Source: Branchiostoma floridae
Taxonomy: Eukaryota; Chordata; Leptocardii; Amphioxiformes; Branchiostomatidae
Assembly: GCF_000003815.2 (NCBI RefSeq)
Contig: NC_049983.1
Coordinates: forward strand, 23,579,639 to 23,643,638
Length of the DNA: 64,000 nt
Direction: 5' to 3'
Positions 13,201 to 25,200 of this stretch are shown piece by piece (position 1 is the stretch's first letter; each line of letters opens with the position of its first letter). A program made the translations under genes and the position numbers. Below the pieces are notes generated by a model. That model saw nothing but the letters and a program-made list of their open reading frames with translations. It made no database searches and had not been told where the DNA came from.

Positions 13201-16200
13201 GGTCCTGATGCTCCTCACTTGAAAAGGCTGGCTGACTTTGTTCCTCAGGATCCATTTTCTGCCCTGCAAAGCATGCAACAGTGTTATCTGTAAAAAGATT
13301 TAATCTTGGCCAGTAAGGCCAAAATCTAACAGACACAGGGATGCTATTGTCTCGCCTGGCCTGACAATATTTAAAAAGGAATATTTTCATATCAGATTCT
13401 GTAAAAAATGAATGAATGAACATAATTTTTACTAGTCAATTGAAAGCTAAATTAACATACATGTACCTGTCAATTTAAGTGAAACATATTCTGAATATCT
13501 TCTAAATGCAATACAGGCTTTGTATTTGAGAATGCTAGCAATTGGATGAAAATTCTTACCAAAGTGGATGCTGGACAATTTGGCACCAGTCATTTTCTGC
13601 AGTCATTTTGTGTATGTATACTAAGCAATGTACTAATTAATCTAAAACATTTGATTGTAGCAATCATCCCTCCAAATGATTTAAAAAAACAACAACAAAG
13701 AAATAGATAATGCCAAAAGATAATGTGGTATCAAGCCACTGTTTTGAACCAAATGTCTTTTAATAATGCAAGCATACTTTAATTTAATCCATTGCTTACT
13801 GTATGTTTGATTTCAATGTTTTGATTTTGAGAACCGAAATGCTACAATCATGACAGTTTTGAAATTACTAGTTTTGTATGTTGTGACAACCACTTCCAAC
13901 TCTTTCAGTTATACATCAAAATGTAAAATAAGGTGCCAAATTGTCCAGGGCCTTCTCTCAAATTGTCCTGGACCTGGTGCCAAATTGTCCTGACACCTAC
14001 CAAATGAAATCAATTGTCATTACAACACCTGTAGTCTCATGAACTAACCTTCCGATGTCTGCATTGGTGCCTCTTTTGTCTCCTGTTGTGACTGTAAGTT
14101 CTCATGTTTGTCTTCTGCCAAAAGACACAAAATAAATGTTCATCATTATATGACTGAAAGTATCTAATAATCTGAAATAAATAAATTAAAGTAAGATAAA
14201 AGTAGCCCTGACTTGACTAAGTTAATATTATATTCAGTAGTTTAGTTTGGTTTCAATTGGTTTGTCTATCATATAGAATGATGATATCATGCAGTCCCAA
14301 AATGGACCACTTGTACTAGTTTGGACTAGTCCAGGGTCATAACTTAGTTCATCATCCGCCGGACCACCAGCGGTTCGATGGCTGGAGGTCCGAACTAATC
14401 CGGGACTTGTCCAGACTAGTTGAAAAACTAGTTCCACGAACACATACCTTTGCCAAATAAACCAGGTTTGTTACATAGAATGATGTTTGTAGACATAAAT
14501 GTGTTACTCATTACATTTTACATTATTACCTGGAGTTGGTTCATAAAATTTTGCCATTGATTATACAAATTAGATTGCAATTTACATAAGTAATATCAAA
14601 TTGTATCAAGCATTACTTAAGCTATCAGCATACCAAAAATCATGATGATCGTTTCATGCCTTCTTCACTTATTCTCTTTCAAAGTCTGAAACTAAACCGG
14701 CTCCTGCAGTTTCAAAAAGACATTAGGGGACCCAAACATACACCGCTTACTCTCTGCCCTCTTTCTCAGTTACATATGTGACAAGTTTGAAAGTCCTAGC
14801 ATGGAATGCAGTGGATTTATGAACTTTCATCATTAATTAATTATGTAAATTAGTTGTTAATTTGCATGATTAGTATCTCATTATGTAAGTTTTCACTTAG
14901 GCTATCTTTATACAAAAGATCTTGACGTTTCATCAAAACGTTCATATTTTCTCATTAATTATGCACATAATGATCTCATTTGCATAATTAAAATGTATTG
15001 ACATTTCTCTCTTTCTCAGCTACATATGTAACATGTTTGAAAGTCCTATCAGGGAATGCAGAGGATTTATTAACTTTCCTCATTAATTATGCAAATTAGC
15101 TGTTAATTTGCATAATTAGTATTTCATTATATAGGTCTTCACTTTGGCTATCTACATACCAAAAATTATGACGATCCGTCAACACATTCAAAATTTCTCA
15201 TTAATTCATTAATTATGCAAATGAGGTCGTCATTTGCATAATTGATAAATCTATCAACATTTCTCTCCTTCCCAGCTACATATTTGACAAGTTTGAGAGT
15301 CCTATCATGGAATGCAGTGGATTTATAAACTTTCCTCATTAATTATGCAAATTAGCTTTTAATTTGCATAATCAGTATCTCATTATGTAAATCATCACTC
15401 ATTTTATCTACATACTAGAAATCATGACGATCTGTCTTCTTGAGCTATGCTCATCCAAAGTTTGAAAGGAAACCGGCACCTGCAGTTCTAATAGAGCTGC
15501 TAGGGGGCTCAAACTCACAGCAATTACTCTCTGTCCCAAGGGCTATCTACCACTCAAAAATCATGACCACAGCATGTCCAGAACATGAGATATTAAAAAT
15601 TGAGGTTCTGCTGCAGTACCATAGCAAGCCGCTAGGGGGCCCTTTATCGAACTTGACCTTCCTTTTCCCGACCCCTACCCACCTTCCAAATATCATTAGC
15701 GTCTATCCAAGGCTTCTCGAGTTATACTGTTCACAGATAGATAGACAGACAGACGTACGAGCCTAAAACATAACGTTGCCATTCTGGCAAAGGTAACAAC
15801 AGTTTTTTACAGTGAGATTAATATTAAGTTTCACCTGTTGAGGTCTCTGTCCGGAGCAAAGGTCCTGCTAACTCGTCTATCTCCTCTACAGAGTGAAGGG
15901 GAGTGGAGTAGAATTAATGTTTTGATAACCTAAAACATTTATGAAAACAAGGGATATAATGAATATGGAGGAAAGGGTCCAACAGAGAACAGAAACAAAA
16001 AGAACACGGTCTATCTCCAAACCTGGTGACTTCTTCCACGTCTTGGTTTGGACATCTGAAATGATGTGGATTCCATCCGTGATGGGTTCCTCCTCATCCT
16101 TACTGACTACTTCTCCCATCAGCCTCTTGATGAAGCAGCTCTTCCCTGATCTGTACTGACCCACCACCGGAACCCGTGTGCTGTGCACAGGCAGCGACCC

Positions 16201-19200
16201 CTGGTCCCTGGCTTTGGAGTAAAGTCTTGCCATCTCTGGCCCTCGCAGAAGGATCTCAATAGGCACATCAGGGTCACCTGGATGACAGAGCAAAGTGAGG
16301 CATGTATTCCACTTTGTTACTGGTTGATGACAGTCACCCTGTGCTCGATCTCCAAATTTATTTTTCTGCAGACAGGTTTGGCAACAACACCCTCACTTAC
16401 AATGATACAATTTGAAAACAACCCAAAATTTCCAAAAACTTTAGGAAGAAGTATTGTGATTAAAACATCACAACTAGTGTAACTGTAAGACAGTAAATGT
16501 GACACCGTTGGCCTTCAGCAATGTTAAAATTGTTCCTTTGTCTGAAACGTCTAACCGTTCCAAAATAATTGCCATTTGGTACGTCTCTATCTCATCTGGT
16601 ATGTGTCATAACCAGTGAGTGTCATCACAATCCTTCCTTGTGACTACGGGTGGGTACTGGTACAGAAAACTCACTACAGGTACAGGTCTGGTTCAGGTCC
16701 AGAAGATTAGGTCCAGCTCTGAACATGGTCCAATGATATTTTTTTCTGGTCTGTTTTATTTGGACCAGTCCAACAAGCTTAAGCGAAATGTTTTGTACTG
16801 GTACGATGTGACAGTGAGATGGAGTGGCGCAGCGGCAGCGTGTTTGGCTCAGGACAGAGAGGTCTCGACTTTGAATCCTGCTGTGTTACCGATCTTGTGC
16901 CCTTGGGAAAGGCACTTAACGTGGCTTTCCTCACTTTACTCAGGCGAAAATGAGTAGTACTACCTAGCTTCAGCTAGGGCCAACCCTTGGATAGAACGTT
17001 AAATGGAGTTCCCGTGTTTGCATGGGGAGAGCCACACCTCAAGCATGCTAAAGAACCCACCACACGTGCGATGATGCGGTGTGTGATGGAGCAAACTATT
17101 CTGTCTGGAGTTGGAGATTCACTACAAATCATCCGGATGGAGGCCTGGCAAACCTCCATCTTGTATCAGCAATACGGTGCTTTACATCATTCACCATGCC
17201 CTGGAGAGGACATAGGTGCTGCCAGGGTACTAGATGCCTATTGAGACAGCATAACAAGTTGTGCTGCCCTTACGGCTGATTAAAAAACTAGACTGGTAAA
17301 GATGATGATGAATGATGATGTGATGGTACTCGCCCCTACTAGTAACAATTGAAAAAGACATACCCTCAAGCCCCAGATCCTCTCTACGTATACACAGCAG
17401 GTCACTGATGTCTTCTGTGAACCCAAGCCAGGGATGAGCTAATACACCACCAGCTTCCCTTGCCTTGCTAATCTCCTCCATGTCATAGGAGTAGAATTCG
17501 TCCCTGTGTTCTTTCAGTGCTCGAGCGCTGAGCACCTTCTCTACTATGCCTGTTCCTGAGCTGTACTCACAGAGCACATCAGCGACGACGTTCTCCAGCT
17601 GCTGTAGCATCTTGCCACACTGACCCTTGTCACCCTGTGCACTCCGGACACAGATGTTGACTGCACGGCCGTCCGGAGAGAGTTTGATCAGACCTTCCAC
17701 ATCCCTGTCCGCACACTTTGCACCATCTCTCCACAGCTGTGGGGGATTCTCCAGCTCCCTCATCAGGTGGGTTTGTACTCGGGAGAAGAACCCGGCGGAA
17801 AACATGTCAGTGGAGTCGGCACACTGGACTTGCTTCCCAAAGTAGACCACCTTTGGTTCTGTTGTCGGTTGCCACACCTCGTCAAGCATGGTTTGTGTCA
17901 GCAGCCCTGGGATGATGTAGGTCTGTTTGTCAAAGGTGTGGCAGAGCTGGAACTCTTGGAGCAGGGTGATCACAAGATCCACGTCAGCAACATCTTGGAA
18001 GACTCGCTGTAGCTCCTCCCTGGTTACATAGTCGTCACTTGTCCTGTTTAGGTGATTGTCGAAGTTGTTGGGTGCCATGACTCGACCGAAGACGTCTGTG
18101 CCGAGCCAGCTAGGCTTCAGGACAAGAATGGGGTCACAAGTGCCTGGACTGATGAACAAAAGCTGAAAAAATGAAAAAGAAAAATTATTGCTGGGCTGAC
18201 ATACTCCCTTGTTTCTGTTTATATATGCATAATGGGAAGATGCTTGAATGTGCGTGTCTGTGTTTCCGGATATTCGGTGTAGGATTTGTTACCATAGCAA
18301 CTAGTTTTGCAACTGGAGGGTTGATTTGTCTGTTGCTTAAAAGAGATAACTTAACAAAAGAACAACAGACTGTTATATAACTTATAATGATATTCAACAT
18401 GAAGGTACACATGTAGCTTAGACAGAGAGAAAGTTACATGATAGAATGCAAATCATATTTACAAAAGTACAGATACCTTTGTTTGACCTCCTTCTAGTAC
18501 TAACATGTGTACCTTATGTAATGTTGAATATGTACATGTAGCTGCCAGTTGTAGATTCAGGGATTATATACTGGTCCATTGGTCTGTATCTATAATCTGT
18601 TTAGGCATTGATTTGAGGCCATTGTGTGGTTCGCCATATAGCTCCCGAGTCTCTTCTCTCCTCTTTGCAATTAGAAAAGGAGAGAAGAGACTCGGGAGCT
18701 ACATTGTATATTACGGCTGGATACCAGGCTAGATCGAACGCCATATCGAACAAATAGAACCAGGTAGAACCCCCTATTCTATGTCAGATACCTCCGTCAA
18801 AAACAGCCCCAGTGGGACAGAAATGGCCAAAGAAAAATGCTATCATGCTATTCTTTGTTGAAGACTACACCGTGACCGAGTATTGTTGTTTTGGGAGGCA
18901 GAGCCACTGCATAGCATCACATTGTTGGTGGGCTGGATGCACGTGTAGAGCAGGGTATGTATAAGACACAGGACTCTGCACTAGCAAACTTTGTCTACTA
19001 GAAGGATCCTATTAGCTGGTGTAGTACAAGCTACTCCTCCATGAGTGCCCGAGCTACTTTCTTCTTAATTTCGTTTTTGTCATGAGCAATGCATGCAATA
19101 TAATGCATGCAACAAACGCAGTAGAAACCCTTGCACAGATATATGTACCCACTAGGTTTCACGTGCATCAACCGCATATCTAAAACCGGGCACTCCTGCC

Positions 19201-22200
19201 CAACAACAAGGTAATGCTATGCGGTGCCTCCCGCTTCCGCTTTGACTGAAATTACAACACCCTTACCGCAATCATATCCGCCCCCTCCTCAAACTACTGC
19301 ACCCAATGGATGTAGCCGTAAACGAAGAAGGAAGTGCATTTTTTTTAGGGCCAAAAAAACCTATACCGAAGTCAGTCGTTTTTATCAGCTAAACATCAGC
19401 GGCGGCCAATTCTGTCCGACAAGCTCTGTTTTGACGGAGGTGTTCGAAATAGAACATGATCGAACAGGGGGCGGGGCTTCAGGATCGGTCCATTATACAC
19501 CAGTCAAGGGTTTCAAATCGAATTAACTGAGGCTGGCTGTTCATGTCTCCATTCATTGCATCATTGTCTATAATGAAAGGCAATTGGAAGAATACAACAA
19601 CATGTAAGTACAGCATAATAACTGTACCTCTCCCAAATGATGCAAGAACCATGTAGATTTCTCGAGAAAGTCCACGGTCAGAAGCTTGTCAAGCTTCCTG
19701 ACTTCCTCCAAGTACTCAGGCCACCTCATCACGGGGCACTTCGGGTTGGTTCTAGTCCACTTTGGAATCAACTCCATGATCTTTGCGCACAGTTTGGGCA
19801 TGTCTTGTTGGTGCTATGGAAATATGAATGGTAAAAGAACTATTGCATCCGGTATCTGTTGCTTCCTTATACAATGCAATGAATGCATAGATAATGCCAC
19901 GCCTTAAAAATTTCTTAAAAATCATTTTGAAATAAGCTTTTACTGCAGCTTTAGTTTTCATTACTAAAAGTCTTGAAGAGTTTTCAGTGCCTTAACATAC
20001 AGTAAAATGCAAAATCGTAAGACAATTAATACTAAGCAATCATGTAAACGTTGTTACAACTAGAAGTTCGGACTATGTGGGCAGGTCTCTATCTCTATAC
20101 TCACTTGCAGCAAGACCTCTCTTATTCTGACCAGAGTAGTCTTCAATTGGTCCATCTCAGGTGTCCGAGTCCTCCTACAGTCCATCAGGATCACTTCATC
20201 TACGATACAGAGGTGGTCTTTGAACCGTGCTTGCATTATGTGAAGAATATGGGCTGCTCGGCGTTGTCCTGGTGGAAACAAGAAATATTTCCTAACTAGA
20301 AAGGCTGACATTTGCTTGAGAGCAAATACAGCATATTTCAGCCATCTCCCTCATGCAACAATAGGCCTTGAGGTCGTTGACCCCTTTGGCCATTGGAAAA
20401 TGACCAAAAAAATCCCAAATATATAATTTTAAAGTGGTCCATGCCAAAAATTATACATGTGTCATTTGAATAAATATCCAGAGCACCCCTTTACCAATTT
20501 ACGGGTCATTTGGTTGTAAATCGAGGGAACAGGAGCCAAAAATATCCAATTTTTGTCAAAAAATGGCCATAAAATCGCAAAATTAAGCATTTTGTTGTAT
20601 TGTATGGGAAAACTTTTATTAAATTTATGTGCACATAATTGAAGGGCACTTTTATACCAAATTTCAGGTCATTTGGTTGTAAAACGAGGCTACAAGAGCC
20701 AAAAATGTCCCTTTTTGGTCATAAATTGGCCAAAAATCGCAAAATTAAGCATTTTGTTGTACCGTATGCCAAAACTGTTATTGAATCTAGGTGAGCATAT
20801 GATCAAGGCACCTCTGTACCAAATTTTATGTCATTCGGCTGTAATACCAGGGTACAGGAGCCCGAAATATACATAAAAATTGACAAAAGCCTCAATAAAA
20901 TCATTTTAAAGGCAGATATGAAAAAAATGAAAAAAACACCTAAGGGTTTTGGCTTACTCTACCCTTGTGCCAAATTTCAAGTCAATCGGTCCAGAAACGG
21001 CGGAGTTGATTCGATTTGAAGATTTGACAGGAGAAAGAAGAAACTTTAAGAAAGAAACATTACGAATACAATATATTTCACCATACCTATGGTATGGCTG
21101 AAATATAAATAGAGCTGGCCAGGAGGTATCATTCATACGTACATTAACCATATCATTGGGACCGTTTGCTCAATGCATCATCAGTGACCGTTCGCTGGTC
21201 TTAAGTTTAAAAAAATGTCAGTAAATAGAAACTAAAGCGGGAAAAATGTTCGCCAAATATCAATACAATTTCACATCAGTTCTGGTAACTTCTACCTTTT
21301 ACAAGATCCAGACAGGAACATAAATCCAAAAATTACATAGTCTAAGACTTTGATTATTTTTACCTGCAGATAATGCCACTTGGTCTGCATGGCTGGCCAC
21401 CAAGATGACGTCAGGCTGCCGGTCCGGGTTGCAGGACTTGATGAAACACAACCACCAGTGAACCTGTAGGGCAGATATGGCTTTTCTTAAACCAACATGT
21501 AGTTCAATATTATATGTATTTTGAGCATTGCAAGGTGTTTTGCTGGAAGCAAGTCAAGGGAGCTCAAGAACCTGTTATATTAGAACTTACCAGCATCCGC
21601 AAAATGTTTTGCGGAAAACATGAGGACATGCGGGTGTCGTTACAAAAATATCAGCTACATTTATATCAGCGAAAACCTAATACAAATTGTTGTCACGCAG
21701 CAGAAGATCAATATCAAAGCTGTACTTTTCCCTTAAGCCCACAATATTAGCATTAAGTCAAGCATCTGCACTTGTAACTTTGTCTTTTATCTTTAACTGG
21801 TTATTGTACCTGTTTTTCTTGGGTGTTTTCACTGTCCGTGATGTTGTACAGCACAATGAAGACGGTGTTCTCTGCATCCATGAACATATTGTGGGTCACC
21901 GCGTACTCTGACTGACCAGCAAAATCCCACACACTGATCTCCCCCACCCCTGGAACATGGAACGTTCCAATATCCACCCCTGGGGTGGGGTCGTGAGGTT
22001 GGCTCAATGGCCGTCGGGAGAGTCTTTGGATCAGTGCAGACAGCAGGCCCTGGTGTGCAACATTTTAGTAAAAGTAAGAATAAAAAAATGTGTTTCTCCA
22101 TGAAATAGAGTTAATTAGGATTTGACCGATCATGGATAAAGTAAATTAGCTTACCTTTGTGAGACTTTGTTTTAGAGTGGACTTCCCAGTTGTCTCATTC

Positions 22201-25200
22201 CCTCCTATGAACACCTTAAACCTGTTGACCTTCATCCCGCCTGACTGCTGCAGCAGCTCGTGGTAGGATTTTTCTTGCTTTAGCTTTTTCTCGAAATTCT
22301 AAAGGTGACAAATGTATGATTATCAATGATCATGGCGTACTATGTTTCCGAACTTGTCGCAGAACAAACATTAAATGCATTTGATATTTGTACAGGATAC
22401 CTGGCGATACTATTCAAAAGGCTATTATCAATAGTACAAAGCTAAACTCTCTTCCTATACAAAAGTACACGCAGATCAAATTTTCAGCGACCACTGTTGC
22501 CTTCTTCAGGATCAATACTGATGACCAATCACTTCAGAACGTAAAATCGTGGATACGTGACATAATCTATTGGTCGTACGTGCCATGAAGTTTATAACGC
22601 CCACCGTCTCTGTTCAATGATGGCTGGACTACCCTGATGTATATGACCTCCTTTCTACCTCTTACAAAGTAGTCCTGTTCAGTGTCTAGTATTCAAAAGG
22701 CCGTTGATCAGATGTCAAGAAATGTACACTATGAAAATGGATCAAGAAAAGTTGTGTTGGCAGCTTTTCATTTACCTTCAAATGCAGTCGAGTCTTCGAA
22801 TCCTGTGTGTAATTCAAGGGAGTCTTTCCCTCCTGTAGTGGAAAACATGAAAGATATGTAATATCTTGCTGTTACGGTCTGCACACACACTGTGTCGCAA
22901 GTGTGCAGACCGTAGGCACTTTCCTTCTAACAACACGGAACCTGTGACCTGCACTGAGCCAAAGGATGCAATCGGAAGTTCTGCAAACTCGATCCATGTT
23001 AGCTCCTCCCACCGAAAGGTAAACAATGCTGCTCACCCCGCCCATGATGACGAACTGGGAAGCAACGTTAGCGGCGAATGCCATGACAAGCGTCACAGTG
23101 AGAATGAACAAATCGAATGTGAAAGATGCCAAAAATGGATGTGTGCACCGTGTATGAAGATGCCTAAGGCTATGCTTAATGCACTCATCAAGCACCGATC
23201 TCTACACTGGTATTGCTCCACCTGCGAGCCACTAGCAGTGGAAGGAGCACGATCCGGTGCAGAGACAGAGAACGGATTTGACGAGCCGACGATAGCATCA
23301 ATCGCGCAAAAGACAGCCACAGCCATAGCTGCCTGCATCGAAAGCAAACTGCAAAACTTTCCGCCAACCAGTTCCAGCAATGATACTCAGGGTCAGGGGC
23401 AAAAGCAATCCTATGCAGATGTAGCCAGAAACCTCAGCCGCTTCACAGGCACCATCAATAAGATTGTTGCAGGCACTACTACACCCCAGTCATCCTCTCT
23501 CAATCCTCAGGAACCCAGGGAAGTGGTCCAGTTGGTGGACGAGTACATCGAGCGGGAAAAGAGGCGAAAGAACCTCGTAGTTTTCAATGTTCCAGAGGAT
23601 TTAAAGGACTCGACCGGCAGCACGCTGAGTGATACAAAGGTCTTCACAGACATCACTAAAGAAGAATTCAACCTCGTCCCCAAGGTACAAGCAGCCTACA
23701 GACTGGGAAGGAGGAACCCTGAGAAGCCAAGACCACTCCTGATCAAAATAGACAATGACGACACTTTGAGCAGGGCCTTGATCCTCAGGAGAGCAAAAGA
23801 CTTGAGAAACAGCACTCGGTGGTGTAGAGTGTACATTGTGCCCGATATGACGCCAAAAGAGAGGGAAGTGGATAAAAAGTTGCGACAGGAGCTCAAATCT
23901 CGACGAGAAGCAGGAGAAGCAAACCTGGTCATCAGACGCGGACGAATAGTGTGCACACAGACAACTGGAGAATCACAGCCGCCGGACGGCAACAACGACC
24001 AATCCCAGGCCTGACTCGACAACCACAACCATCTATCATGTAGCAACAGGAAGGAGGAGAGTAAACTGAACATTATGTACACAAACATTGATCAACTTCC
24101 AAACAAAAGGGACGACCTGACGTTAGCCATATCAACAAAAAAGCCTGATGTGATAATTCTAACGGAAGCGATCCCCAAGGCTCAGAGATTACCTATTGGA
24201 GCAGCTAGAATCACCATCCCCGGGTTCACAGCTCACATGAACTTTGACCCTGACCAAGGAAATCTTGGAACACTGGGAAAGCGAGGGATTGTGATCTACA
24301 CAGCAGACTACATTGATGCAACCGAAGTCTCCTACAGTGACATTGAGTTCCAGGAGCACCTGTGGGTGCAAGTACGTTTGAGAGGACGCGATAAACTATT
24401 AATAGGAGGCATCTACAGAAGCCAGTCTTCTGACCCAAAGTCGTCAACTGAACACTTGGCACAACTTCTACAAGTAGTCACGGGGACTAGTCCTACGCAC
24501 CTCGTAATCGCTGGTGATTTCAACTATCCTGAAATCGACTGGGAACAAGCAACCTCATGTGCAAATGACGCTCACCCATCCCACCTTTTTCTTCGTTGTG
24601 TGCATAAAAACCTTCTGTACCAACATGTCTTCAAGCCCACTAGATACAGACCCGGTGAGTTACCGAACATTCTCGATCTAGTTCTGACAAATGAAGATGG
24701 AATGGTGGAAAACATTGAGTACAGTGTACCTACCTGGTATTGGACATAGTGACCATATAAGGCTGCAGTTTGAAACCAGACTATACTCCGAGAGAAAGGA
24801 CAATCCAACGCCAAGACTCAGCCTATACCGCGGTGACTACGTCAATATGGCTGCAGACTTATCTGGTATTGACTGGGACACCAGGCTCATGGACAAGTCC
24901 TTCGACGAGGCGTACAGTGATTTCATTAGCATTCTACAAACCAGTATTACTTCAAATATCCCTCTGACGAGCAAGAAATCATGTAAGAAGAACTTGTACT
25001 CCACCCCAGCAGTCAAGAGTCTCAGCAAGAAAAAGCGGAGTAGTTGGGACCGTTACACTGCATCTGGAGACGAGGTGGATTACGCCCGATATGCTGCTCT
25101 GCGGAATGACCTCAGAAAGCTCACCAGGAAGCTCCGATATGAGTTTGAGTCTAACCTTGTTCGAGACGTAAAACGGAACCCTAAGTCTTTTTGGAAATAC

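Noticed and set aside
1119-18162. Separate Roc2-COR2-TIR-GT4 gene starting near 16.3 kb
   Set aside because: I see no initiating ATG context or promoter there, and the phase-1 junction with COR1 is seamless. It remains possible and is stated as the main test of the one-gene model.
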